Shown here: positions 52,065 through 61,938 of the stretch, piece by piece
How positions within the stretch are numbered: position 1 is the stretch's first letter
How the letters are laid out: each line of letters starts with the position of its first letter
Source: Microvirga brassicacearum
Lineage (GTDB): Bacteria; Pseudomonadota; Alphaproteobacteria; Rhizobiales; Beijerinckiaceae
Direction of reading: 5' to 3'
DNA length: 64,000 nucleotides
NCBI RefSeq assembly: GCF_008757455.1
Contig: NZ_VCMV01000007.1
Location: 1 to 64,000, forward strand
Translations under genes and position numbers: made by a program
Notes under the pieces: generated by a model
Databases searched by the model: none
Told to the model about the DNA's origin: nothing
What the model saw: the letters and a program-made list of their open reading frames with translations, nothing else

Positions 52065-52919
52065 TTACGCCTTCTTCGACGGTCCGGTCGCAACCGGCAG
52101 ATCCTCCCGCGATCCCCAATCGGCCCAGGACCCGTCATAGAGGGCTTTCGCCGGATGCCCCGCCGTCTCCAGCGCGAGCGACAGGATTGCGGCCGATACG
52201 CCGGAACCGCAACTCGTGATCACCGGGCGGTTCACATCGACTCCTGCGTCCTTCAGTGCTTGTTCGATCGCGGCTTTGTCCTTCAGCTTTCCGTTCTCGA
52301 TGATCGTCGGGAAGGGAAGATTGATGCTGCCCGGCATGTGGCCGGCGCGGACGCCGGGGCGCGGTTCGGGCGCCTCGCCACGAAAACGATCGGCCGGCCG
52401 CGCGTCCAGCACCTGGGCCGATGCGTTGGTAAGCGCGTCACGCACCTGCGCGGCATCCGCCACCACGGCGGGGTCGAATGTCGGGGTGAATACCTTGGGC
52501 GCAAGCGGCCGGCCGGGGCCGCTCTCGACGGGCCGGCCTTCCGCTTTCCAGGCGGGAAAACCGCCTTCGAGAATCCGCACGTCCTTCGCGCCGAAAACGC
52601 GGAAGGTCCAGCGCACGCGCGGCGCCGAAAACAGCCCGGCGCCGTCATACACGATGACGATGGTGTCGTCCCCGATGCCCATGGCGCCGACGCGTTTGGC
52701 AAATTCTTCCGGAGTGGGCAGCATGTGCGGCAGGGACGACGAGGCATCGCGCACGCTGTCGATATCGAAGCGCACGGCGCCGGGGATGTGACCCGCGAGA
52801 TACTCGGCCTCAGGGTCGCGATTCTGCGTCGGCAGATACCAGGATCCATCGACGATCACCACGTTCGGATCGTCCAGATGTTCCTGCAGGCGTTCGGGTG
52901 TCACGAAGGTCTGGGGCAT
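52065..52919 (-). CDS. sseA: 3-mercaptopyruvate/thiosulfate sulfurtransferase
   Basis: The product has 284 residues and two rhodanese domains. The active-site loop is TSCGSGVSAAI near residue 235; CGSGV-type loops are typical of mercaptopyruvate sulfurtransferases, against CRxGx in thiosulfate enzymes. The start MPQTFVTPERL has GGAGGAAA ahead. It makes persulfide sulfur from cysteine-derived mercaptopyruvate. It is convergent with aapP. Confidence 0.9.
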   Translation of the reverse strand: MPQTFVTPERLQEHLDDPNVVIVDGSWYLPTQNRDPEAEYLAGHIPGAVRFDIDSVRDASSSLPHMLPTPEEFAKRVGAMGIGDDTIVIVYDGAGLFSAPRVRWTFRVFGAKDVRILEGGFPAWKAEGRPVESGPGRPLAPKVFTPTFDPAVVADAAQVRDALTNASAQVLDARPADRFRGEAPEPRPGVRAGHMPGSINLPFPTIIENGKLKDKAAIEQALKDAGVDVNRPVITSCGSGVSAAILSLALETAGHPAKALYDGSWADWGSREDLPVATGPSKKA

Positions 52920-53006
52920 GAAAATATTTCCTCCCGGCTGGATCACGATGGTCTCGAGCACGATACCACCGGTCCCACATTGTCCGGCATCATGCACCAA
53001 GCGCGA

Positions 53007-53729
53007 TCAATCGACGAGCGACATGCGAACCCGGCGGTTCTGCTTGCCCTTCTTCTCGATATCCGTCACCGCGACGGTACCGATTTCGCTGGTGCGGCGC
53101 ACATGGGTTCCGCCGCAGGGCTGCAGGTCGATTCCCTCAATGGCAACGAGACGGACCCTGCCGGAACCGCGCGGAGGCTTGACCGACATGGTCTTCACAA
53201 GGCCCGGATTGGCATCGAGTTCCGCATCGGTGATCCAGCTCTCGGTCACGGCTGCGTCGCGGGCGATCAGTGCATTGAGCTTGTCGGTCAGATCGGCCTT
53301 GTCGAGACCGCCATCGGGAATATCGAAATCGAGCCGTCCGTCGCCATCCGCGATGGCGCCGCCCGTGACCGGGTAGGGCAGCACGACGCTCAGGAGATGG
53401 AGTGCGGTGTGGACACGCATGCGCTTGAAACGGCGTTCCCAATCGAGTTGCAGCGAAACGGATTCGCCGGGCGTGAATCGTGCCGCCTGATCCGCGCCGA
53501 CAAGATGCGCCACCTGGGACCGATCCGCCGCGTAGACGGTGTTCGTCACGGCGATATCCTCACCGTCCGTCCGCCGGATCACTCCGAGGTCGCCAGGCTG
53601 ACCGCCGCCCTGCGCGTAGCAGATCGTGCGATCGAGGATGATGCCGCCTTCGGGGGTGACGGCGACCACGATGGCGTCGCAGTTCTGCAGATAGGCATCG
53701 TCGCGAAACAGAAGGGTGGTTGCAGTCAT
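53007..53729 (-). CDS. alanyl-tRNA editing protein (AlaX type)
   Basis: The product has 240 residues, related to the editing half of AlaRS. Metal ligands are seen as HTALH (MRVHTALHLLSVV) and CGGTH (LQPCGGTHVRRTSE). It hydrolyses Ser- or Gly-tRNA-Ala as a free-standing proofreader. The N-terminal RDDAYLQNCDAIVVAVTPEG and CYAQGGGQPGD are family text. The start at MTATTLLFRD has AGGA ahead; 40 upstream in-frame codons look non-coding. Confidence 0.9.
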   Translation of the reverse strand: MTATTLLFRDDAYLQNCDAIVVAVTPEGGIILDRTICYAQGGGQPGDLGVIRRTDGEDIAVTNTVYAADRSQVAHLVGADQAARFTPGESVSLQLDWERRFKRMRVHTALHLLSVVLPYPVTGGAIADGDGRLDFDIPDGGLDKADLTDKLNALIARDAAVTESWITDAELDANPGLVKTMSVKPPRGSGRVRLVAIEGIDLQPCGGTHVRRTSEIGTVAVTDIEKKGKQNRRVRMSLVD

Positions 53730-54041
53730 GGTGGTCCTGCTCTCGAACATCAAAACGTGGGTCATGGAAGGACGGCGTGGAAGCTGATGCCAACAGCGCC
53801 GCGGGGTCAAGCGCTCGGTCGCGAGGGTTGAGGTCTCCCACCGCGACAATGCGCCCGGCGGAATTCAGTCTCGGCTGCGAATCGCGAGATCACATTCCGC
53901 GGGCGAAAATGGCGTGAGGACCGCGCAGCCGCATGTGTTTCCCGGTCCCGCAAGGCGAGCGTGCGACCCGGCGGGAATCGCGTTTCTCGCGCGGAATCGC
54001 CGATGGGGCGCCGATTTGGGATCACGATGTGGTGAGAGAAT
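53730..54041. other. 312-nt region with no convincing gene
   Basis: This lies between the AlaX-type gene and tRNA-Asn. Short frames exist, without RBS or domain. It presumably holds the AlaX promoter and the 3' trailer of the tRNA. Confidence 0.4.
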
Positions 54042-54116
54042 TGGCTCCGGCGGTAGGATTCGAACCTACGACCAACGGATTAACAGTCCGCTGCGCTACC
54101 GCTGCGCCACGCCGGA
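54042..54116 (-). tRNA. tRNA-Asn (GTT)
   Basis: It folds as a complete cloverleaf on the minus strand: acceptor TCCGGCG/CGCCGGA, anticodon loop CTGTTAA with anticodon GTT, and T loop TTCGAAT. The 3' CCA is encoded. It is divergent from tRNA-Cys 204 nt away. Confidence 0.97.
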
Positions 54117-54320
54117 ATATCGCCATGCCAACGGTAGGAACCCGCTGGCGGACCTCCGCTTAAGCTTTTCCCAAGCGGGTCAGGCTGTCGGCGTCAGGTG
54201 GGAGCCATATAACACGGGTTTCGCCGGTTGCAAGTCCTGTATTTCAGGCCGCGGGGCTGTTGCTCTTTCAATCAATGCTCTGCTATGGAGCAGCCGTCGC
54301 GGTTGCGGCGCTGCCCGGAT

Positions 54321-54394
54321 GGCCTCGTGGCGGAGTGGTTACGCAGAGGACTGCAAATCCTTGCACCCCGGTTCGATTCCGGGCGAGGCCTCCA
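54321..54394 (+). tRNA. tRNA-Cys (GCA)
   Basis: It is a complete cloverleaf: acceptor GGCCTCG/CGAGGCC, anticodon loop CTGCAAA with anticodon GCA, T stem CCCGG/CCGGG. CCA is encoded. It sits 21 nt ahead of pcm. Confidence 0.97.
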
Positions 54395-54415
54395 TCTCTT
54401 TTTCTGAGGCATTCC

Positions 54416-55078
54416 ATGGTCGATTTCACGCAGGCGCGCCGCACGATGGTGGACAGCCAGCTGCGCACTTTCGATGTGAATGACATCCCGCTCCTTGACG
54501 CCATGGACCATGTCCCGAGAGAGAATTTCGTTCTCCCCGGCCGCGAGCAACTGGCCTACAGCGATCAGGAGCTTCCCGTCAGCGACGGCGCCGACCGGCG
54601 CTTCATGCTTGCGCCCATGGTGCTTGCACGGATGGTCCAGGCGCTCGAAGTCAATCCCGGCGACAAGGTGCTCGATTTGGCGTGCGGGCGGGGATATTCG
54701 TCGGCGATCCTCTCCGAACTGGGTGCCCGCGTCACGGCGCTGGAATCCGAGCAGGGTCTTGCCGCCGCCGCCAGGAAGGCGCTTGCCGCCGCCGGCTGCG
54801 AGGACGTGGCCGTCGAGAGCGGGCATCTTGCCGAGGGATTTGCGCCGGCCGCCCCTTATGATGCCGTCCTGGTGAACGGGGCGATCGAGGTGAAGCCCGA
54901 AGCTCTGCTGCGACAGCTCAAGGATGGCGGCCGTCTCGTCTGCGTGATGGGCGGGGGCCGGTCGGGTCGTGCGACATTGTACGTTCGTTCCGGGGATGCC
55001 TGGGGCGAACGCAGCCTTTTCGACGCCGCGGCGCCTGTCCTGGCCGGGTTCAAAGCCAAGCCTGGCTTCGTTTTTTAA
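54416..55078 (+). CDS. pcm: protein-L-isoaspartate O-methyltransferase family
   Basis: The product has 220 residues from MVDFTQARRTMVDSQLRTFD. The SAM-binding motif is KVLDLACGRGYSSAILSELG near residue 80, with ALESE after it. It resembles PCMT enzymes that repair isoaspartate, though this short alphaproteobacterial form next to tolC may act on something else. GAGG lies 6-7 nt before the ATG. The pcm-tolC adjacency is common in Hyphomicrobiales. Confidence 0.88.
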   Translation: MVDFTQARRTMVDSQLRTFDVNDIPLLDAMDHVPRENFVLPGREQLAYSDQELPVSDGADRRFMLAPMVLARMVQALEVNPGDKVLDLACGRGYSSAILSELGARVTALESEQGLAAAARKALAAAGCEDVAVESGHLAEGFAPAAPYDAVLVNGAIEVKPEALLRQLKDGGRLVCVMGGGRSGRATLYVRSGDAWGERSLFDAAAPVLAGFKAKPGFVF

Positions 55079-55230
55079 GGTCTCGTTAACCTTCGGAAGA
55101 GTGTCGCTTATTTGCGCCACTCGCTGACAAAATGGTCGGAACGAGGACGATCGGATTGCCGACTCATCCAGCTTGGGTATTGTTTCGTCCTGTATCGTGT
55201 TGGTTTAATGCATTGATAGAAACGGTCGAG

Positions 55231-55243
55231 CGGCCGAGGCCAG
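55231..55243. repeat. intergenic 13-mer, copy 3
   Basis: CGGCCGAGGCCAG lies 17 nt upstream of the tolC start, identical to copies in the ectoine locus. Confidence 0.4.
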
Positions 55244-55260
55244 CTCGAACCAACAGGTAG

Positions 55261-56661
55261 GTGGGCGTGAACGACACTCGATTTGGCAAAACTGGCCAGG
55301 CTTTCTTCGGGGCGATGACATCGGTCTTCGTGCTGGCATTTGCCGGTGGCGTGTCCGCCGAGACGCTTGAGAGCGCCTTGGCGCGCGCCTATGGCAACAA
55401 CCCAGACCTGAATGCGCAGCGTGCCAGCGTGCGCGCCACGGACGAGAACGTCGCTCAGGCCAAATCGGGCTATCGCCCGCAGGTCAACGCATCCGCCGAT
55501 GCGGGCCGGACCTATACCGAATTCTCACGGCCTGGTGGCGGATCCACGATCGAGCGGCTTTACCCGCGCGGCGTGGGTCTGCAGATCGACCAGAATCTCT
55601 TCAACGGCTTCCGTACGCAGAACTCGGTCGAGCAAGCCGAGAGTTCGGTTCTCGGCGCTCGCCAGACCCTGACGAACAACGAACAGAACACCCTGTTCGA
55701 TTCGGCTGCCGCCTATATGAACGTACTGCGCGACACCGCAATTCTGGATCTCCAGCGCAACAACGTGGAAGTCATCGACGAACAGCTGCGCCAGACCAAT
55801 GACCGCTTCAATGTTGGCGAGGTCACGCGCACCGACGTGGCGCAGGCGCAATCCCGTCTCGCGGCCTCGCGCTCGCAGGCGAGCCTCGCCGAGGCCAATC
55901 TGCGCACCAGCGTGGCGCAATATCGCCAGGTGATCGGTGTCGAGCCGCGCCAGCTCGCGCCCGGCCGTCCGCTCGACAAGCTCGTGCCGCGCAACGTGGA
56001 CGTCGCGCTCAAGACCGCGCTCAATGAACATCCGGCCATCAAAGCCTCGATGCATGGTGTCGATTCGGCCGAGCTTCAGGTCAAGATCGAAGCAGGCGCT
56101 CTTGCGCCGCAGCTCGGCGTTCGCGGCACCGTCGCCAAGCGCTATGACAGCCAGATCGAGGGCGACAACATCCTCTCCGGTTCGGTGGTCGCGCAGCTGA
56201 CCGTGCCGATCTATGACGGCGGCGTCGCCTATGCGTCGACCCGGCAGGCCAAGGAACTGGTCGGCCAGCGCCGCATGGAAGCCGATTCGATCCGTGATCA
56301 GGTCCGAGCCGCCGTGATCTCCTCCTTCGGGCAGCTCGAGGCAGCGCGTGCCCAGATCATCGCCGCGCAAGCGCAGGTCGATGCGTCCGAGACGGCGCTC
56401 AACGGCGTGCGCGAAGAAGCGCGGGTCGGCCAGCGCACCACGCTCGACGTGTTGAACGCGCAGCAGGAACTCCTGAACGCCCGCGTCAATCTCATCACCG
56501 CCCAGCGTGACCGGGTGGTGGCGTCCTACGCGGTGGTTCAGGCCATGGGCCGCTTGAATTCGCGCGCGCTCGGCCTCGCCGTCAATCACTACAGCCCCCG
56601 CGTCCATTATGAACAGGTCAAGGACCTGTGGGGCGGCCTGTCGACGCCGGATGGGCGCTGA
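55261..56661 (+). CDS. tolC: TolC-family outer membrane efflux protein
   Basis: The product has 466 residues from a GTG start (a second GTG lies two codons later). The signal peptide ends near GVSAE (about 35). Two outer membrane efflux repeats follow, with ETLESALARAYGNNPDLNAQ and, in the second half, RVGQRTTLDVLNAQQELLNA, which are TolC hallmarks. It forms the trimeric exit duct for type I secretion and RND/MFS pumps. No pump genes adjoin it. Confidence 0.94.
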   Translation: MGVNDTRFGKTGQAFFGAMTSVFVLAFAGGVSAETLESALARAYGNNPDLNAQRASVRATDENVAQAKSGYRPQVNASADAGRTYTEFSRPGGGSTIERLYPRGVGLQIDQNLFNGFRTQNSVEQAESSVLGARQTLTNNEQNTLFDSAAAYMNVLRDTAILDLQRNNVEVIDEQLRQTNDRFNVGEVTRTDVAQAQSRLAASRSQASLAEANLRTSVAQYRQVIGVEPRQLAPGRPLDKLVPRNVDVALKTALNEHPAIKASMHGVDSAELQVKIEAGALAPQLGVRGTVAKRYDSQIEGDNILSGSVVAQLTVPIYDGGVAYASTRQAKELVGQRRMEADSIRDQVRAAVISSFGQLEAARAQIIAAQAQVDASETALNGVREEARVGQRTTLDVLNAQQELLNARVNLITAQRDRVVASYAVVQAMGRLNSRALGLAVNHYSPRVHYEQVKDLWGGLSTPDGR

Positions 56662-56783
56662 TTATATGCCTGGGTGGCGATTAACCTCGCTACCCGGCTG
56701 CGCTTGCTTCTCTTCCCTTGCGTGAAATACTGACATCACTCGACAAGAGTTTGATTCTCTAACCCGATTGATCGGTTGGACGC

Positions 56784-57356
56784 ATGAGTTCCGCGAATTC
56801 CAAGATTCAAGAACCCTCCATGGAGGAGATCCTCGCCTCGATTCGCCGCATCATTGCGGACGATCAGGAGGTGTTGAGCGGTGCGGCGCGGGAACGCGAC
56901 GAACCGTCGAGCCTGAGGAATGTGCTGGATCTCACGGAGCGGCAGACCGCGCAGTTGCTGGGTCGGCCTTTCGACGAATCCGGATCCAATTCCGAGGTGG
57001 AGCAGGGCGGGCATTCCGGCGATCATTCGATCAACGATCTGCAACTCGACAGTTATTTCGACGAACAGTCGGACGACGCGGTCGACACCGCAACCTCATC
57101 GCGGGCAGGCGAGGCTGCCTTTTCCGATTCGCGCCCCGCCGAGACCCTGCTGTCGAGCGCCGCAAATGCCTCGGTGTCGGATGCCTTCACGCGGCTCGGC
57201 TCGACCATCATGCCGACGCAGCCGCAGACCCTCGAAGACCTGATGAAAGATTTGCTGCGCCCGATTTTAAAATCCTGGCTCGATGAAAATCTTCCCAGTC
57301 TGGTCGAACGCCTCGTGCAAGCCGAGATCGAGCGGATTTCGCGCGGCCAACGCTAG
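56784..57356 (+). CDS. popZ: DUF2497 / PopZ polar organizing protein
   Basis: The product has 190 residues. The N-terminal EPSMEEILASIRRIIADDQE and C-terminal TLEDLMKDLLRPILKSWLDE plus NLPSLVERLVQAEIERISRG are the conserved PopZ ends, separated by an acidic low-complexity linker (residues of about 60-130). PopZ forms polar condensates that anchor the chromosome origin and cell-cycle proteins. The position between tolC and valS is conserved in Hyphomicrobiales. Confidence 0.93.
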   Translation: MSSANSKIQEPSMEEILASIRRIIADDQEVLSGAARERDEPSSLRNVLDLTERQTAQLLGRPFDESGSNSEVEQGGHSGDHSINDLQLDSYFDEQSDDAVDTATSSRAGEAAFSDSRPAETLLSSAANASVSDAFTRLGSTIMPTQPQTLEDLMKDLLRPILKSWLDENLPSLVERLVQAEIERISRGQR

Positions 57357-57693
57357 AGGTTGCCTCGGCGGCGGTATTATCCGCTCGTCGCGAGATCGTG
57401 CGGCAAACAAGCCGGATGAGCTTGAGGGAAGCTGAGCACGGCTCATTGCGTTTGCGTCCGACGCTGGATGACCCCCTCGCGATCCGGCGCACCATTTCCG
57501 TTGCCTGAGTTGACTTCACCCGTCGCGTCCGGTTTGTAACCGTGACGTCGCGAGGCGAGATCATGTCGCCGGAAAGTTCAACGGCTTTTCGGGCAAGACG
57601 GTCTTCAACTCGCTGATAACAGATAGTTTTTTGCCATCGGGTGCCTGTCCGATGGGAACGCGCCCTGGCGCAGCAACTTGGCCGGTACTCACT
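57357..57693. promoter_or_regulatory. 337-nt leader region of valS
   Basis: No gene is seen. A TTGACT (57510-57515) with a weak downstream -10-like TTTGTA could be the valS promoter, and a small TGAGC/GCTCA stem lies at 57433-57445. The frame upstream of valS is open for 21 codons but lacks an RBS. Confidence 0.35.
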
Positions 57694-60402
57694 ATGATGG
57701 ACAAGACGTTCGATCCTGCCGCCGTCGAGGCGCGTATTTCCTCCCGCTGGGATGAAGCCGAGGCGTTCAAGGCGGGGCGCGAAGATCGCCGGGACGCTGC
57801 TCCCTACACGATCGTGATTCCGCCGCCGAACGTCACCGGCTCGCTCCATATGGGGCACGCGCTGAACAACACGATCCAGGACATCCTGTGCCGCTTCGAG
57901 CGCATGCGCGGCCGCGACGTGCTGTGGCAGCCGGGCATGGACCACGCGGGCATCGCCACGCAGATGGTGGTCGAGCGCCAGCTGATGGAACGCCAGATCC
58001 ACCGCCGCGAGCTTGGCCGTGAGGAGTTCGTGAAGCGGATCTGGGAGTGGAAGGACGAATCCGGCGGGCGCATCAAAGCGCAGTTGCAGCGGCTCGGCGC
58101 CTCCTGCGACTGGTCGCGCGAGCGCTTCACGATGGACGAGGGTTTGTCGGCCGCCGTCCTCAAGGTTTTCGTCGATCTCCACAAGCAGGGCCTGATCTAC
58201 AAGGACAAGCGCCTCGTCAACTGGGACCCGAAATTCCAGACCGCGATCTCCGATCTCGAGGTGCAGCAGGTCGAGGTGAAGGGCAGCCTCTGGCACATCC
58301 GCTATGCGATCGACGGCCAGCCTGAGCGCTTCATCACGGTGGCGACCACTCGGCCGGAAACGATGCTCGGCGACGTCGCCGTGGCGGTCCATCCCGACGA
58401 CGAACGCTACCGCGACCTCGTCGGCAAATTCGCCATCCTGCCGCTGGTCGGGCGCCGCATTCCCATCGTGGCGGACGAATATTCGGATCCTGAGAAGGGC
58501 ACCGGTGCGGTCAAGATCACGCCGGCGCACGACTTCAACGATTTCGAGGTCGCCAGGCGCCACAAGCTGGCATCCATCAACATCCTGGGCACGGAAGCGC
58601 AGCTGACGCTTGCGGACAACGAAGACTTCCTGCGCGATCTGCCGGAATCCGCCACGCTGCAAGCCGTGATGGCGCTCGACGGCCTCGACCGCGCGGAAGC
58701 GCGCAAGCGCATCGTCGCGATGCTGGAGGAAACCGGCGACCTGGTGGAGATTGAAGCGCACACCCACACGGTGCCGCATGGCGATCGCTCCGGCGTGGTG
58801 ATCGAGCCTTATCTCACCGACCAATGGTATGTGGATGTGAAGCCGCTGGCAGAGCGGGCGCTTGGCGCCGTGCGTGCCGGCAAGACCAGGTTCGTGCCGG
58901 AAAACTGGGAGAAGACATATTTCCAGTGGCTGGAGAACATCGAGCCATGGTGCGTCTCGCGCCAGCTCTGGTGGGGCCACCAGATTCCTGCCTGGTATGA
59001 CGAGGAGGGCAACCACTTCGTTGCCATGACCGAGACCGAAGCGCAGGCGCAGGCGCGCGCCAGGCACGGCCGCGACGTGGTCCTCGTGCGCGACGAAGAC
59101 GTCCTCGATACCTGGTTCTCGTCCGCCCTGTGGCCGTTCTCGACCCTCGGTTGGCCCGACGAGACGCCCGAGGTGAAGCGCTATTATCCGACGAACACCC
59201 TCGTCACCGGCTTCGACATCATCTTCTTCTGGGTCGCCCGCATGATGATGATGGGCTTGCACTTCATGGACGAGGTGCCGTTCGACACGGTCTATATCCA
59301 CGCCCTCGTTCGCGACGAGAAGGGCGCCAAGATGTCGAAGTCGAAAGGCAACGTCATCGATCCGCTCGACGTGATCGAACAATATGGCGCGGATGCGTTG
59401 CGCATGACGCTCGCCGCCATGGCGGCGCAGGGGCGCGACATCAAGCTCAGCGTTCAGCGCGTGGAAGGCTATCGCAACTTCGCGACCAAGATCTGGAACG
59501 CCGCGCGCTTTGCCGAAATGAACGGCTGCAGGCGCGTCGACGGATTCGATCCGAAATCCGTCACGGAGACGCTCAACAAATGGGCCCTCAGCGAAACGGC
59601 GAAAGCCGTCAATGAGGTCACGGCCGGGATCGAGGCGTACAAGTTCAACGAGGCCGCCCTTGCCGCCTATCGCTTCGTCTGGAACGTGTTCTGCGACTGG
59701 ACGCTCGAATTGGCAAAGCCCGTGCTGCAGGGGCCGGATTCCGACGCCAAGGTCGAGACGCAAGCGACCATCGCGTACATCTTCGACGAGATCAGCAAGC
59801 TGCTGCACCCGTTCATGCCGTTCATCACCGAAGAATTGTGGGCGATCAAGGGCGAGGAGGGCCCCAGGCGCGAGACGATTCTGGCGCTTGCGGGCTGGTC
59901 CAATCTCGACGCGTTGATCGACCCCGCAGCCGAGGCCGAGATCGGCTGGGTGGTGGATCTTGTCAACGAGGTCCGCTCGGCCCGCTCCGAGACGAACGTT
60001 CCGGCAGGCGCGCAGATTCCGCTCGTCCTGGTGACGCCCTCAAGCGACGTGAAAGCCCGCGCCGCGCGGTGGGATGACACGCTGAAGCGCCTCGCGCGCC
60101 TCTCCGGCATCACCATCGTTGAGAAGGCGCCGAAAAGCTCCATCCAGTTGCTGATCCGCGGCGAAATCGCAGCGCTGCCGCTCGAAGGCGTGATCGATCT
60201 GGTCGCGGAGCGGGCGCGGCTCACCAAGGAAATCCAGAAGGTCGATTCCGACGTTTCGAAGATCGACGCGAAGCTCGGCAACGCGGATTTCCTCAAGCGC
60301 GCGCCCGAAGAGGTCGTCGACGAGCAGCGCGAACGCCGCGAGGAATCGCTAGGGCGCAAGGCCAAAATGGAAGACGCATTGCGGCGGTTGTCGGACGGTT
60401 GA
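57694..60402 (+). CDS. valS: valyl-tRNA synthetase
   Basis: The product has 902 residues. The class I HIGH motif is GSLHMGHALNN near residue 50, and KMSKS appears as GAKMSKSKGNVIDPLD near 545. The CP1 editing domain lies between (TTRPETMLGDVAVAVHPDD), then the anticodon-binding domain and a C-terminal coiled-coil arm (ARLTKEIQKVDSDVSKIDAK) typical of ValRS. Two adjacent ATGs start it. It is convergent with mntH over a shared hairpin. Confidence 0.97.
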   Translation: MMDKTFDPAAVEARISSRWDEAEAFKAGREDRRDAAPYTIVIPPPNVTGSLHMGHALNNTIQDILCRFERMRGRDVLWQPGMDHAGIATQMVVERQLMERQIHRRELGREEFVKRIWEWKDESGGRIKAQLQRLGASCDWSRERFTMDEGLSAAVLKVFVDLHKQGLIYKDKRLVNWDPKFQTAISDLEVQQVEVKGSLWHIRYAIDGQPERFITVATTRPETMLGDVAVAVHPDDERYRDLVGKFAILPLVGRRIPIVADEYSDPEKGTGAVKITPAHDFNDFEVARRHKLASINILGTEAQLTLADNEDFLRDLPESATLQAVMALDGLDRAEARKRIVAMLEETGDLVEIEAHTHTVPHGDRSGVVIEPYLTDQWYVDVKPLAERALGAVRAGKTRFVPENWEKTYFQWLENIEPWCVSRQLWWGHQIPAWYDEEGNHFVAMTETEAQAQARARHGRDVVLVRDEDVLDTWFSSALWPFSTLGWPDETPEVKRYYPTNTLVTGFDIIFFWVARMMMMGLHFMDEVPFDTVYIHALVRDEKGAKMSKSKGNVIDPLDVIEQYGADALRMTLAAMAAQGRDIKLSVQRVEGYRNFATKIWNAARFAEMNGCRRVDGFDPKSVTETLNKWALSETAKAVNEVTAGIEAYKFNEAALAAYRFVWNVFCDWTLELAKPVLQGPDSDAKVETQATIAYIFDEISKLLHPFMPFITEELWAIKGEEGPRRETILALAGWSNLDALIDPAAEAEIGWVVDLVNEVRSARSETNVPAGAQIPLVLVTPSSDVKARAARWDDTLKRLARLSGITIVEKAPKSSIQLLIRGEIAALPLEGVIDLVAERARLTKEIQKVDSDVSKIDAKLGNADFLKRAPEEVVDEQRERREESLGRKAKMEDALRRLSDG

Positions 60403-60411
60403 TGCGCGACG

Positions 60412-60436
60412 GCCGTGGGCGTTGATCGTCCACGGC
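60412..60436. terminator. shared terminator hairpin, valS / mntH
   Basis: A 10-bp stem (one G-U) GCCGTGGGCG/CGTCCACGGC with a 5-nt loop fills the 44-nt gap between convergent stops. No T-tract. Confidence 0.6.
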
Positions 60437-60446
60437 ACCGCCTGGG

Positions 60447-61793
60447 TCAGCCGAGAGCGAAGTCGAGCAACAGCTTGATGTTGAGTGTGACGATGATCAT
60501 GGCGATGATGCCGGCGATGATCGACAGCCACAGGGGAGCAACCAAGGGACCCATCTTGGCCTTCGAGCGTGTGAACATCACGAGAGGCACCACGGCGAAG
60601 GGCAGTTGCAGGCTGAGCACCACCTGACTGAGAATCAGAAGCTTCGTGGTGCCGGATTCGCCGTAAAGGATCGTTACGCCCGCCGCCGGAACGATGGCGA
60701 TGCCGCGGGTGACGAGGCGGCGCAGCCATGGTGGCAGCCTGAAATTGATGAACCCCTCCATGACGATCTGCCCTGCCATCGTGGCGGTGACCGTCGAGTT
60801 CAATCCGCAGCACAGGAGCGCGATGCCGAAAAGGGTCGGCGCGATGGCGGCGCCGAGCAACGGTTGCAGCAAGGTGTGGGCTTCGCCGATATCGGCAATG
60901 TCCGTTCGCCCTGTTTCGTGGAATGCGGCTGCCGCGAGGATGAGAAGCGAGGCGTTGATGGTGAGGGCGAACATCAGCGCGAGAGTGGAATCCAGCGTCG
61001 CAAAACGCAGGGCTTCGCGACGTTCGGGCAAGGTCTCGCCATAGGCGCGGGTCTGCACGATGCCCGAATGCAGGTAGAGATTATGCGGCATCACCGTCGC
61101 GCCGAGGATGCCGAGCGCGAGATAGAGCATATCCGGATTGGTCACGATCTCGGTCGTCGGTGCAAAGCCGCGCACCACATCGCCCCATTGCGGATCCGCA
61201 AGCGCGATCTGAATGCCGAAACACATTGCGATGACGCCGAGCAACGCGATCACGAAGGCCTCGACCCAGCGGAAGCCGATATTCTGCAGATAGAGGATCA
61301 GGAACACGTCGAGTGCCGTGATCATGACGCCGATTTCGAGCGGCAGGCCGAAGAGCAGATTGAGGCCGATGGCGGTGCCGATGACTTCGGCGAGGTCGGT
61401 CGCGCAGATGGCGAGTTCGGCCAGCGCCCACAACACCCAGGCCACCGGCGCCGGATAAGCGTCGCGGCAGGCCTGGGCGAGATCCCGCCCGCTGCCCACC
61501 GCGAGCCGCGCGCACAGCGCCTGCAGGACAATCGCCATGATGTTGGAGATCAGCGCCACCGACAGAAGCGCGTAGCCATATTTCGAGCCGCCCGCGAGGG
61601 AGGTCGCCCAGTTGCCGGGGTCCATATAGCCGACCGCGACGAGATACCCGGGCCCGAAGAAAGCCGCCATCCGCCGCCATTTCGACCCCGACCTGACCGC
61701 GATGGAGCGGCTTACCTCCGGCAGGGACGGCCCGAAACGGGCCTTGCGCCAGCCGGCATCGGGCGAGGGTGAGGAGGGGGCACGGGTGTCCAT
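60447..61793 (-). CDS. mntH: Nramp-family Mn(II)/H+ transporter MntH
   Basis: The product has 448 residues and 11 membrane helices. The metal site residues lie in [20 protein letters not shown] (DPGN) and [17 protein letters not shown] (MPH). It imports Mn(II) and possibly Fe(II). No clear RBS precedes the ATG. An imperfect TTGC/GCAA inverted repeat just upstream could be a manganese regulator site. It is divergent from a biotin carboxylase gene. Confidence 0.93.
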   Translation of the reverse strand: MDTRAPSSPSPDAGWRKARFGPSLPEVSRSIAVRSGSKWRRMAAFFGPGYLVAVGYMDPGNWATSLAGGSKYGYALLSVALISNIMAIVLQALCARLAVGSGRDLAQACRDAYPAPVAWVLWALAELAICATDLAEVIGTAIGLNLLFGLPLEIGVMITALDVFLILYLQNIGFRWVEAFVIALLGVIAMCFGIQIALADPQWGDVVRGFAPTTEIVTNPDMLYLALGILGATVMPHNLYLHSGIVQTRAYGETLPERREALRFATLDSTLALMFALTINASLLILAAAAFHETGRTDIADIGEAHTLLQPLLGAAIAPTLFGIALLCCGLNSTVTATMAGQIVMEGFINFRLPPWLRRLVTRGIAIVPAAGVTILYGESGTTKLLILSQVVLSLQLPFAVVPLVMFTRSKAKMGPLVAPLWLSIIAGIIAMIIVTLNIKLLLDFALG

Positions 61794-61807
61794 GGGGATT
61801 TCTGCAG

Positions 61808-61824
61808 TTGCGAACGAGTTGCAA
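61808..61824. promoter_or_regulatory. weak inverted repeat upstream of mntH
   Basis: TTGC-G-A and T-T-GCAA arms (5 of 8 pairs) lie 15 nt before the mntH ATG. Alphaproteobacterial mntH genes are often controlled by Mur or MntR at TGCAA-type palindromes, so this is a weak candidate. Confidence 0.2.
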
Positions 61825-61938
61825 AAAGGCTAGCGGCTCATTGCGCCGCCCGCAAGGAGTTTCTCGGGGGATCGCAGCGAGGAGCGCGGCCGTGGTGTCT
61901 AGCGCGCCGGAGCGTGCGCCGCCCGCTTGAGGGACATG

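Noticed and set aside
54042-54394. tRNA-associated integration site
   Set aside because: No duplicated tRNA 3' end and no integrase was found near tRNA-Asn or tRNA-Cys.
57208-59808. Open frame of 866 codons on the minus strand
   Set aside because: It is antisense to valS and part of popZ; it has no domain, and its length comes from high-GC third positions of valS.
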